A DNA stretch of 64,000 nucleotides, from contig CM070910.1 of the NCBI GenBank assembly GCA_036417435.1, positions 77,174,784 to 77,238,783 on the forward strand, in the 5' to 3' direction. The DNA comes from Inia geoffrensis (lineage: Eukaryota; Chordata; Mammalia; Artiodactyla; Iniidae). The translations under genes were made by a program, and so were the position numbers. The notes beneath the pieces are model-generated. The model was given only the letters and a program-made list of their open reading frames with translations. It searched no databases and was not told the origin of the DNA. Every line of letters starts with the position of its first letter. Positions within the stretch are counted from its first letter, which is position 1. Below, piece by piece: positions 10,416 through 22,563 of the stretch.

Positions 10416-12150
10416 TATATTAGACGAGACCTACTCCTCGCTCAACCAAATCGACTCAACACCCCGTATTCAAAACCTAGGAATATACCTGACTGTGAAG
10501 AAACTTAAAACCCATACATTTATAGGTCTCCATAAGAAAATCACTTGTGTACAGCAGCATACACACAGCAGTGTAAATAATCTAAATCCCCTTATAAAAA
10601 TAAATTTGAAAAAAAAAGCACAAGGACTGTGAAATAGAGAGAAATTCTTAAATAAGTCCTTGAGGTCTTGCGAGAAATCTTGGATTTACCACCTCTACAT
10701 CCACAGCTGGGGGAGACATAAGGCTGGACACTTGGGGCTGATACTATTGGTGAGGGAATGCAGACCCTTTGAGGTAATGGTGCATGATTCCCAATCCACG
10801 GGTCCCAAATCTCCACGTTTAAGGGATTTATCCTTCAGCTAAAATATGCATGGAAAACCCAGAATATGGTCCACGAAGTGATCAGGCAAAATTTCTAAAA
10901 TTCATCGCCGTTTTCCACCCCGGTACTCAAGTTCGCCTTTCCAGATGCGATATTAACATTCTCCCCACTTGGAGAGTCAGTGCCTTTGACCTCTTGTTTG
11001 GCACAGTTTGCAATTTCTGTGGAAGATGAGCAGGAATAAGGAGAACCAATGAGCGGCTAACTCGATTTGTTTGGACGGGCACACTGAACGATGATTTCCC
11101 TACAGGAAGAAGAATTCACCAAAGGCTCAGCGTGCCATGCCGGAACGAGATTAGGGCCTGAAGCAATTATTCGGGTTTGCAGTCAGCTCACAAGAAAGCG
11201 AGTTGAGAAAAGGAGATTTTTGGCACTGTAACTCACAATCCTGCGGAGTTCCAAATGACCCCTATCATCCAAAAATTTATTGAAGGAAGACTGTGAAGAG
11301 GACTTGAACACGACACAGAATTGCAGAAAACAGATATCAGGTGGTAGATAAAAATTGCTCTGAAATCGTAGGAAAAGAGGCAGCAGTTCGACAGTGATGC
11401 ACTTGGCCAAAAAGGGCGTATGCGTTTTTTCCTGAATATATTCAGGAAAAAACGCATACGCCCTTTTTGGCCAACCAAGCAAGCCTGCAATGGAAATCCG
11501 CACTACAAGGAAGTCTCACTTCCCACCGATCAAAAGAGCCCTCCGAAAAAAATGTAAAATCCAGAGAGGCAGGACAGGCCATGGAGAACCCGCAGCCTTG
11601 TTATGCTGATGGGCGGTATGTAAATTGCCAACAGCCACTCTGGAGAAGTGGATGGTGTTTCCTGGAACAAAGAAAAAACCAAGCTAGAGAGCCTAGGGCA
11701 CTTCCACTTATGGTGCTATAGATTCGGAAAATTTAAATGAAAAAGACAGAGCCACACCAAAGTTTGGGGCTGCTCTGTGTACGGGAACCTTGACTATGGT
11801 TCAACTTCAATAGCCCAGAAAGAGAAAACTGGATATAGAAGTTGTGGTACATCCCTACAATGGAATATCACTCAACAATGAAATCAATGGCCACAGACCA
11901 GTAGCAGCATAATGAGTGGATTTAGTTACGATGATTCTAAGTGAAATAAGTCACACAGAAAAAGAAACATCATAAGATATCACTAATACCAGGAATGGAA
12001 ACACGACTACGCATGAACTGCATTTGAAAACACAACAGAGTCTCACATTTACAAAAGAAATTTATCCTTGCTTAAGGTCAAAGGAGAGTGGGGAGGCTGC
12101 ATAAAACCAGAGATGGACATTAGGACAGATACCATTCCATAAGCCAAATA
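10416..12150 (+). repeat. Satellite unit 7, type E
   Basis: E markers: gggagacataagg near 10711, ctcaagttcgcc near 10926 (loss of the ctcgag site) and gaacccgcagcc near 11586. It differs from the E units 19 and 25 in a short tract near 11523-11537, which carries cccaccgatcaaaagag instead of ccgaccgaccaaaaggg. Palindrome 11403-11474 is perfect. Confidence 0.92.
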
Positions 12151-13885
12151 TATATTAGGCAAGACCTACTCCTCGCTCAAGCAAATCGACTCAACATCCC
12201 GTATTCAAAACCTAGGAATATACCTGACTGTGAAGAAACTTAAAACCCATACATTTATAGGTCTCCATAAGAAAATCACTTGTGTACAGCAGCATACACA
12301 CAGCAGTGTAAATAAGCTAAATCCCCTTATAAAAATAAATTTGAAAAAGAAAGCACAAGGACTGTGAAATAGAGAGAAATTCTTAAATAAGTCCTTGAGG
12401 TCTTGCGAGAAATCTTGGATTTACCACCTCTACATCCACAGCTTGGGGAGAGATAAGGCTGGACACTTGGGGCTGATACTATTGGTGAGGGAATGCAGAC
12501 CCTTTGAGGTAATGGTGCATGACTCCAAAACCACGGGTCCCAAATCTCCACGTTTAAGGGATTTATCCTTCAGCTAAAATATGCATGGAAAACCCAGAAT
12601 ATGGTCCACGAAGAGATCAGGCAAAATTTCTAAAATTCATCGCCATTTTCCACCCCGGTACTCGAGTTCGCCTTTCCAGATGCGATATTAACATTCTCCC
12701 CACTTGGAGAGTCAGTGCCTTTGACCTCTTGTTTGGCACAGTTTGCAATTTCTGTGGAAGATGAGCAGGAATAAGGAGAACCAATGAGCGGATAACTCGA
12801 TTTGTTTGGACGGGCACACTGAACGATGATTTCCCTACAGGAAGAAGAATTCACCAAAGGCTCAGCGTGCCATGCCGGAATGAGATTAGGGCCTGAAGCA
12901 ATTATTCGGGTTTGCAGTCAGCTCACAAGAAAGCGAGTTGAGAAAAGGAGATTTTTGGCACTGTAACTCACAATCCTGTGGAGTTCCAAATGACCCCTAT
13001 CATCCAAAAATTTATTGAAGGAAGACTGTGAAGAGCACTTGAACACGACACAGAATTGCAGAAAACAGATATCAGGTGGTAGATAAAAATTGCTCTGAAA
13101 TCGTAGGAAAAGAGGCAGCAGTTCGACAGTGATGCACTTGGCCAAAAAGGGCGTATGCGTTTTTTCCTGAATATATTCAGGAAAAAACGCATACGCCCTT
13201 TTTGGCCATCCAAGCAAGCCTGCAATGGAAATCCGCACTACAAGGAAGTCTCACTTCCGACCGACCAAAAGGGCCCTCCGAAAAAAATGTAAAATCCAGA
13301 GAGGCAGGACAGGCCATGGAGAACCGGCAGCCTTTTTATGCTGATGGGCGGGATGTAAATTGCCAAAAGCCACTCTGGAGAAGTGGATGGTGTTTCCTGG
13401 AACAAAGAAAAAACCAAGCTAGAGAGCCTAGGGCACTTCCACTTATGGTGCTATAGATTCGGAAAATTTAAATGAAAAAGACAGAGCCACACCAAAGTTT
13501 GGGGCTGCTCTGTGTACGGGAACCTTGACTATGGTTCAACTTCAATAGCCCAGAAAGAGAAAACTGGATATAGAAGTTGTGGTACATCCCTACAATGGAA
13601 TATCACTCAACAATGAAATCAATGACCACAGACCAGTAGCAGCATAATGAGTGGATTTAGTTACGATGATTCTAAGTGAAATAAGTCACACAGAAAAAGA
13701 AACATCATAAGATATCACTAATACCGGGAATGGAAACAGGACTACGCATGAACTGCATTTGAAAACACAACAGAGTCTCACATTTACAAAAGAAATTTAT
13801 GCTTGCTTAAGGTCAAAGGAGAGTGGGGAGGCTGCATAAAACCAGAGATGGACATTAGGACAGATACCATTCCATAAGCCAAATA
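12151..13885 (+). repeat. Satellite unit 8, type F
   Basis: F markers: tatattaggc at the start and gactccaaaacc near 12521. Private or unit-36-shared changes include cgaagagatcagg near 12609, cagcctttttatg near 13328 and aatgaccacag near 13621. Its right part matches unit 36 at +48,584 bp. In palindrome 13138-13209 only the outermost pair is lost (ggccat). Confidence 0.92.
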
Positions 13886-14760
13886 TATATTAGACAGGAC
13901 CTACACATTGCTCAACCAAATGAACTCAACACCCCGTATTCAAAACTTAGGAATATACCTCACTATGAAGAAAATTAAAACCCATACATTTATAGGTCTC
14001 CATAAGAAAATCATTTGTTTACAGCAACATACACACAGCAGTGTAAATAAGCTAAATCCCCTTATAAAAATAAATTTGAAAAAGAAAACACAAGGAATGT
14101 CAAATAGAGAGAAATTCTTAAATAAGTCCTTCAGGGCTTGTGAGGAATCTTGCATTTACCACCTCTACATCCACAGCTGTGGGAGAGATAAGGCTGGACA
14201 CTTGAGGCTGATACTATTGGTGAGGGAATGCAAACTCTTTGAGGTAATGGTGCATGGTTCCCATTGCACGGGTCCCAAATCTCCACGTTTAAGGGATTTA
14301 TCCTTCAGCTAAAATATGCATGGAAAACCTAGAATATGGTCCACGAAGTGTCCAGGCAAAATTTTAAAACTCATCGCCATTTTAGCCCCCTGGTACTCAA
14401 GTTCGCCGTTCCAGATGAAATATTAACATTCTCCCCACTTGGAGAGTCAGTGCCTTTGACCTCTTGTTTGGCACAGTTTGCAATTTCCGTGGAAGATGAA
14501 CAGGAATAAGGAGAACGAATGAGCGGCTAACTCGATGTGTTTGGACGGGCACATTGAACTCTAATTTCCCTACAGGAAGAAGAATTCACCAAAGGCTCAG
14601 CATGCCATGCCAGAACAAGATTAGGGCCTGAAGCAATTCTTCGGGTTTTCGTTCAGCTCACAAGAAAGCGAGTTGAGAAAAGGAGATTTTGGGCACAGTA
14701 ACTCACAATCCTGCAGAGTTCCAAATGACCCTTTTCATCCAAAAATTTATTGAAGGAAGG
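12611..14760 (+). repeat. Block shared with 61,195-63,344 at +48,584 bp
   Basis: The right part of unit 8 and the left part of unit 9 share rare bases with units 36 and 37 at a constant offset of 48,584 bp (28 units). Examples are cgaagagatcagg, cagcctttttatg, aatgaccacag, ggaaacaggactac, tatattagacagg and caaaacttagg. Few differences are visible: agagagtcagg near 61883 and ccccttgtactc near 62971. The same F-to-G junction therefore exists twice in the array. Confidence 0.85.
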
Positions 14761-15620
14761 CTGTGAAGAGGACTTTAACGCGACGCAGAATTGCAGAAAA
14801 CAGATATCAGGGGGTAGATAAGAATTGCTCTGAAAGCGTAGGAAAAGAGGCAGCAGTTCGACAGTGATGCACTTGGCCAAAAAGGGCGTATGCGTTTTTT
14901 CCTGAATGTATTCAGGAAAAAACGCATACGCCCTTTTTGGCCAACCAAGCAAGCCTGCAATGGAAATCCGCACTACAAGGAAGTCTCACTTCCCACCGAT
15001 CCAAAGGGCCGTCCGAAAAAAGTGTAAAATCCAGAGAGGCAGGACAGGCCATGGAGAACCGGCAGCCTTGTTATGCTGATGGGCGGGATGTAAATTGCCA
15101 ACAGCCACTCTGGAGAAGTGGATGGTGTTTCCTGGAACAAAGAAAGAACCAAGCTAGAGAGCCTAGGGCACTTCCTCTTATGGTGCTATAGATTCGGAAA
15201 ATTTAAATGAAAAAGACACAGCCACACCAAAGTTTGGGGCTGCTTTGTGTACTGGATCCTTGACTATGGTACAACTTTAATAGCCCAGAGAGAGAAAAAT
15301 GGATATAGAAGTTGTGGTACATCCCTACAATGGACTATCACTCAACAATGAAATCAAAGGCAACAGACCAGTAGCAGCATAATGAGTGGATTTAGTTACG
15401 ATGATTCTAAGTGAAATAAGTCACACAGAAAAAGAAACATCATAAGATATCACTAATACCGGGAATGTAAACACGGCTACGTGTGAACTGCATTACAAAA
15501 CACAACAGTGTCTCACATTTACAAAAGAAACTTATGCTTGCTTAAGGGGAAAGGAGAGTGGGGAGGCTGCATAAAACCAGAGGTTGACATTAGGACAGAT
15601 ACCATTCCATAAGCCAAATA
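13886..15620 (+). repeat. Satellite unit 9, divergent type G1
   Basis: G markers: cacattgctcaacc near 13905, cactatgaagaaaatt near 13961, gaatgtcaaatag near 14094 and cttcagggcttgtgagg near 14129. In the L1 part it reads cattacaaaacac, gaaacttatgc and aggggaaagg, which fit L1 better than the majority bases do. Palindrome 14873-14944 has one mismatch at its centre (gaatgtattc). Confidence 0.92.
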
Positions 15621-17356
15621 TATATTAGAAAAGACCTACTCATTGCTCAACCAAATGGACTCAACACCCCATATTCAAAACCTAGGAATATACCTAACTA
15701 TGAAGAAAATTAAAACCCATACATTTATACGTCTCCATAAGAAAATCATTTGTGTACAGCAGCATACACACAGCAGTGTTAATAAGCTAAATCCCCTTAT
15801 AAAAATAGATTTGAATAAGAAAACACAAGGACTGTCAAATAGAGAGAAATTCTTAAATAAGTCCTTCGGGGCTTGTGAGGAATCTTGGATTTAACCCTCT
15901 ACATCGACAGCTGTGGGAGAGATAAGGCTGGACACTTGGGGCTGATACTATTGGTGAGGGAATGCAGACCCTTTGAGGTAATGGTGCATGGTTCCCATTG
16001 CACGGGTCCCAAATCTCCACGTGTAAGGGATTTATCCTTCAGCTAAAATATGCATGGAAATCCCAGAATATGGTCCACGAAGTGATCAGGCAAAATTTCT
16101 AAAACTCATCGCCATTTTAGCCCCCTGGTACTCGAGTTCGCCGTTCCAGATGCAATATTAACATTCTCCCCACTTGGAGAGTCAGTGCCTTTGACCTCTT
16201 GTTTGGCACAGTTTGCAATTTCCGTGGAAGATGAACAGGAATAAGGAGAACGAATGAGCGGCTAACTCGATGTGTTTTGATGGGCACATTGAACTCTAAT
16301 TTCCCTACAGGAAGAAGAATTCACCAAAGGCTCAGCATGCCATGCCGGAACAAGATTAGGGCCTGAAGCAATTCTTCGGGTTTTCGGTCAGCTCACAAGA
16401 AAGCGAGTTGAGAAAAGGAGATTTTGGGCACTGTAACTCACAATCCTGCAGAGTTCCAAATGACCTTTTCCATCCAAAAATTTATTGAAGAAAGGCTGTG
16501 AAGAGAACTTGAACGCGACGCAGAATTGCAGAAAACAGATATCAGGGGGTAGATAAGAACTGCTCTGAAAGCGTAGGAATAGAGGCAGCAGTTCGACAGT
16601 GATGCACTTGGCCAAAAAGGGCGTATGCGTTTTTTCCTGAATATATTCAGGAAAAAACGCATACGCACTTTTTGGCCAACCAAGCAAGCCTGCAATGGAA
16701 ATCCGCACTACAAGGAAGTCTCACTTCCCACCGATCCAAAGGGTCGTCCGAAAAATTTGTAAAATCCAGAGAGGCAGGACAGGCAATGGAGAACCGGCAG
16801 CCTTGTTATGCTGATGGGCGGGATGTAAATTACCAACAGCCACTCTGGAGAAGTGGATGGTGCTTCCTGGAACAAAGAAAAAACCAAGCTAGAGAGCCTA
16901 GAGCACTTCCCATAATGGTGCTATAGATTCGGAAAATTTAAATGAAAAAGACACAGCCACACCAAAATTTGGGGCTGCTCTGTGTACGGGATCCTTGCCT
17001 ATGGTACAACTTTAATAGCCCAGAGAGAGAAAAAATGGATATAGAAGTTGTGGTGCATCCCTACAATGGGATATCACTCAACAATGAAATCAATGGCAAC
17101 AGACCAGTAGCAGCATAATGAGTGGATTTATTTATGATGATTCTAAGTGAAATAAGTCACACAGAAAAGGAAACATCATAAGATATCACTAATACCGGGA
17201 ATGTAAACACGGCTACGTGTGAACTGCATTACAAAACACAACAGATTCTCACATTTACAAAAGAAACTTATGCATGCTTAAGGGGAAAGGAGAGTGGTGA
17301 GGCTGCATAAAACCAGAAGTTGACATTAGGACAGATACCATTCCATAAGCCAAATA
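15621..17356 (+). repeat. Satellite unit 10, divergent type G2
   Basis: G-like with its own set of changes: gatttaaccctctacatcg near 15888, ccgaaaaatttgtaaaa near 16748, cttcccataatggtg near 16906 and gtggtgcatcc near 17051. It shares the right-hand changes with unit 37. Palindrome 16608-16679 has one unpaired position (gcacttttt). Confidence 0.92.
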
Positions 17357-19092
17357 TATATTAGACAAGACCTACACATTGCTCAACCAAATGAACTCAA
17401 CACCCCGTATTCAAAACCTAGGAATATACCTCACTATGAAGAAAATTAAAACCCATACATTTATAGGTCTCCATAAGAAAATCATTTGTTTACAGCAACA
17501 TACACACAGCAGTGTAAATAAGCTAAATCCCCTTATAAAAATAAATTTGAAAAAGAAAACACAAGGAATGTCAAATAGAGAGAAATTCTTAAATAAGTCC
17601 TTCAGGGCTTGTGAGGAATCTTGCATTTACCACCTCTACATCCACAGCTGTGGGAGAGATAACGCTGGACACTTGGGGCTGATACTATTGGTGAGGGAAT
17701 GCAGACTCTTTGAGGTAATGGTGCATGGTTCCCATTGCACGGGTCCCAAATCTCCAGGTTTAAGGGATTTATCCTTCAGCTAAAATATGCATGGAAAACC
17801 CAGAATATGGTCCACGAAGTGATCAGGCAAAATTTCTAAAATTCATCGCCATTTTCCCCCCCTGGTACTCGAGTTCGCCTTTCCAGATGCGATATTAACA
17901 TTCTCCCCAATTCGAGAGTCAGTGCCTTTGACCTCTTGTTTGGCACAGTTTGCATTTTCTGTGGAAGATGAGCAGGAATAAGGAGAACAAATGAGCGGCT
18001 AATTCGATGTGTTTGGACGGTCACATTGAACGATGATTTCCCTACAGGAAGAATAATTCACCAAAGGCCCAGCGTGCCATGCCAGAACGAGATTAGGGCC
18101 TGAAGCAATTATTCGGGTTTGCGGTCAGCTCACAAAAAAGCGAGTTGACAAAAGGAGATTTTTGGCACTGTAACTCACAATCCTGCGGAGTTCCAAATGA
18201 CCCCTATCATCCAAAAATTTATTGAAGGAAGACTGTGAAGAGGACTTGAACACGACACAAAATTGCAGAAAACAGATATCAGGTGGTAGATAAGAATTGC
18301 TCTGAAATCGTAGGAAAAGAGCCAGCATTTTGACAGTGATGCACTTGGCCAAAAAGGGTGTATGGGTTTTTTCCTGAATATATTCAGGAAAAAACGCATA
18401 CGCCCTTTTAGGCCAACCAAGCAAGCCTGCAACGGAAATCCGCACTACAAGGAAGTCTCACTTCCCACCGATCAAAAGGGCCCTCCGAAAAAAATGTAAA
18501 ATCCAGAGAGGCAGGACAGGCCATGGAGAACCGGCAGCCTTGTTATGCTGATGAGCGGGATGTAAATTGCCAACAGCCACTCTGGAGAAGTGGATGGTGT
18601 TTCCAGGAACAAAGAAAAAACCAAGCTAGAGAGCCTAGGGCACTTCCACTTATGGTGCTATAGATTCGGAAAATTTAAATGAAAAAGACAGAGCCACACC
18701 AAAGTTTCGGGCTGCTCTGTGTACGGGAACCTTGACTATGGTACAACTTCAATAGCTCAGAAAGAGAAAACTGGATATAGAAGTTGTGGTACATCCCTAC
18801 AATGGAATATCACTCAACAATGAAATCAATGGCCACAGACCAGTAGCAGCATAATGAGTGGATTTAGTTACGATGATTCTAAGTGAAATAAGTCACACAG
18901 AAAAAGAAACATCATAAGATATCACTAATACCGGGAATGGAAACACGACTACGCATGAACTGCATTTCAAAACACAGCAGAGTCTCACATTTACAAAAGA
19001 AATTTATGCTTGCTTAAGGGCAAAGGAGAGTGGGGAGGCTGCATAAAACCAGAGATGGACATTAGGACAGATACCATTCCATAAGCCAAATA
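17357..19092 (+). repeat. Satellite unit 11, G1/H-like hybrid
   Basis: The left 380 bp follows unit 9 (G1), with the last G base at 17737. From 17842 it has majority (H-like) bases, so a switch lies between these points. Right-part private changes include agccagcattttgac near 18320 and tttcgggctgc near 18705, the latter shared with unit 12. Palindrome 18345-18416 is damaged (gtgtatggg, ttttagg), with three unpaired positions. Confidence 0.92.
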
Positions 19093-20827
19093 TATATTAG
19101 ACAAGACCTACTCCTCGCTCAACCAAATCGACTCAACACCCCGTATTCAAAACCTAGGAATAAACCTGACTGTGAAGAAACTTAAAACCCATACATTTAT
19201 AGGTCTCCATAAGAAAATCACTTGTGTACAGCAGCATACACACAGCAGTGTAAATAAGCTAAATCCCCTTATAAAAATAAATTTGAAAAAGAAAGCACAA
19301 GGACTGTGAAATAGAGAGAAATTCTTAAATAAGTCCTTGAGGTCTTGCGAGAAATCTTGGATTTACCACCTCTACATCCACAGCTGGGGGAGAGATAATG
19401 CTGGACACTTGGGGCTGATTCTATTGGTGAGGGAATGCAAACCCTCTGAGGTAATGGTGCATGATTCCCATTCCACGGGTCCCAACTCTCCACGTTTAAG
19501 GGATTTATCCTTCAGCTAAAATATGCATGGAAAACCCAGAAAATGGTCCACGAAGTGATCAGGCAAAATTTCTAAAATTCATCGCCATTATCCCCCCCTG
19601 GTACTCGAGTTCGCCTTTCCAGATGCGATATTAACATTCTCCCCACTTCGAGAGTCAGTGCCTTTGACCTCTTGTTTGGCACAGTTTGCAATTTCTGCGG
19701 AAGATGAGCAGGAATAAGGGGAACCAATGAGCGGCTAACTCGATGTGTTTAGACGGGCACATTGAACGATGATTTCCCTACAGGAAGAAGAATTCACCAA
19801 AGGCTCAGCGTGCCATGCCGGAACGAGTTTAGGGCCTGAAGCAATTATTCGGGTTTGTGGTCAGTTCACAAAAAGCGAGTTGACAAAAGGAGAGTTTTGG
19901 CACTGTAACTCACAATCCTGCGGAGTTCCAAATGACCCCTATCATCCAAAAATTTATTGAAGGAAGACTGTGAAGAGGACTTGAACACGACACAGAATTG
20001 CAGAAAACAGATATCCGTTGGTAGATAAAAATTGCTCTGAAATCGTAGGAAAAGAGGCAGCATTTCGACAGTGATGCACTTGGCCAAAAAGGGCGTAGGC
20101 GTTTTTTCCTGAATATATTCAGGAAAAAACGCATACGCCCTTTTAGGCCAACCAAGCAAGCCTGCAATGGAAATCCGCACTACAAGGAAGTCTCACTTCC
20201 CACCGATCAAAAGGGCCCTCTGAAAAAAATGTAAAATCCAGAGAGGCAGGACAGGCCATGGAGAACCGGCAGCCTTGTTATGCTGATGGGCGGGATGTAA
20301 ATTGCCAACAGCCACTCTGGAGAAGTGGATGGTGTTTCCTGGAACAAAGAAAAAAACAAGCTAGAGAGCCTAGGGCACTTCCACTTATGGTGCTATAGAT
20401 TCGGAAAATTTAAATGAAAAAGACAGAGCCACACCAAAGTTTCGGGCTGCTCTGTGTACGGGAACCTTGACTATGGTACAACTTCAATAGCCCAGAAAGA
20501 GAAAAATGGATATAGAAGTTGTGGTACATCCCTACAATGGAATATCACTCAACAATGAAATCAATGGCCACAGACCAGTAGCAGCATAATGAGTGGATTT
20601 AGTTACGATGATTCTAAGTGAAATAAGTCACACAGAAAAAGAAACATCATAAGATATCTCTAATACCGGGAATGGAAACACGACTACGTATGAAGTGCAT
20701 TTTAAAACACAACAGAGTCTCACATTTACAAAAGAAATTTATGCTTGCTTAAGGTCAAAGGAGAGTCGGGAGGCTGCATAAAACCAGAGATGGACATTAG
20801 GACAGATACCATTCCATAAGACAAATA
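19093..20827 (+). repeat. Satellite unit 12, type H
   Basis: H markers: aataaacctgactg near 19158, gaccctctgagg-like accctctgagg near 19440 and tgtttagacggg near 19746. It shares tttcgggctgc with unit 11. It lacks one A in ttcacaaaaagcgag near 19865. Palindrome 20080-20151 has two unpaired positions (gtaggcg, ttttagg). Confidence 0.92.
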
Positions 20828-22563
20828 TATATTAGACAAGACCTACTCCTTGCTCAACCAAATCGACTCAAAACCCCGTATTCAAAACCTAGGAATAAAC
20901 CTGACTGTGAAGAAACTTAAAACCCATACATTTATATGTCTCCATAAGAAAATCACTTGTCTACAGCAGCATACACACAGCAGTGTAAATAAGCTAAATC
21001 CCCTTATAAAAATAAATTTGAAAAAGAAAGCCCAAGGACTGTGAAATAGAGAGAAATTCTTAAATAAGTCCTTGAGGTCTTGCGAGAAATCTTGGATTTA
21101 CCACCTCTACATCCACAGCTGGGGGAGAGATAAGGCTGGACACTTGGGGCTGATACTACTGGTGAGGGAATGCAGACCCTCTGAGGTAATGGCGCATGAT
21201 TCCCATTCCACGGGTCCCAAATCTCCACGTTTAAGGGATTTATCCTTCAGCTAAAATATGCATGGAAAACCCAGAATATGGTCCACGAAGTGATCAGGCA
21301 AAATTTCTAAAATTCATCGCCATTTTCCCCCCCTGGTACTCGAGTTCGCCTTTCCAGATGCGATATTAACATTCTCCCCACTTGGAGAGTCAGTGCCTTT
21401 GACCTCTTGTTTGGCACAGTTTGCAATTTCTGTGGAAGATGAGCAGGAATAAGGAGAACCAATGAGCGGCTAACTCGATGTGTTTAGACGGGCACATTGA
21501 ACGATGATTTCCCTACAGGAAGAAGAATTCACCAAAGGCTCAGCGTGCCATGCCAGAACGAGATTAGGGCCTGAAGCAATTATTCGGGTTTGCGTTCAGC
21601 TCACAAAAAAGCGAGTTGACAAAAGGAGATTTTTGGCACTGTAACTCACAATCCTGCGGAGTTCCAAATGAACCCTATCATCCAAAAATTTATTGAAGGA
21701 AGACTGTGAAGAGGACTTGAACACGACACAAAATTTCAGAAAACAGATATCAGGTGGTAGATAAGAATTGCTCTGAAATCATAGGAAAAGAGGCAGCATT
21801 TCGACAGTGATGCACTTGGCCAAAAAGGGCGTATGTGTTTTTTCCTGAATATATTCAGGAAAAAACGCATACGCCCTTTTTCGCCAACCAAGCAAGCTTG
21901 CAATGGAAATCCGCACTACAAGGAAGTCTCACTTCCCACCGATCAAAAGGGCCCTCCGAAATAAATGTAAAATCCAGAGAGGCAGGACAGGCCATGGAGA
22001 ACCGGCAGCCTTGTTATGCTGATGGGCGGGATGGAAATTGCCAACAGCCACTCTGGAGAAGTGGATGGTGTTTCCTGGAACAAAGAAAAAAACAAGCTAG
22101 AGAGCCTAGGGCACTTCCACTTATGGTGCTATAGATTCGGAAAATTTAAATGAAAAAGACAGAGCCACACCAAAGTTTGGGGCTGCTCTGTGTACGGGAA
22201 CCTTGACTATGGTACAACTTCAATAGCCCAGAAAGAGAAAAATGGATATAGAAGTTGTGGTACATCCCTACAATGGAATATCACTCAACAATGAAATCAA
22301 AGGCCACAGACCAGTAGCAGCATAATGAGTGGATTTAGTTACGATGATTCTAAGTGAAATAAGTCACACAGAAAAAGAAACATCATAAGATATCACTAAT
22401 ACCGGAAATGGAAACACGACTACGCATGAACTGCTTTTCAAAACACAACACAGTCTCACATTTACAAAAGAAATTTATGCTTGCTTAAGGTCAAAGGAGA
22501 GTGGGGAGGCTGCATAAAACCAGAGATGGACATTAGGACACATACCATTCCATAAGCCAAATA
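20828..22563 (+). repeat. Satellite unit 13, type H
   Basis: Like unit 12 on the left (aataaacctgactg, tgtttagacggg). Toward the right it takes A-like ends: taccggaaatgg and acaacacagtctc near 22400-22455. The following unit boundary has tataatagac instead of tatattagac. Palindrome 21816-21887 has two unpaired positions (gtatgtg, tttcgcc). Confidence 0.92.
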
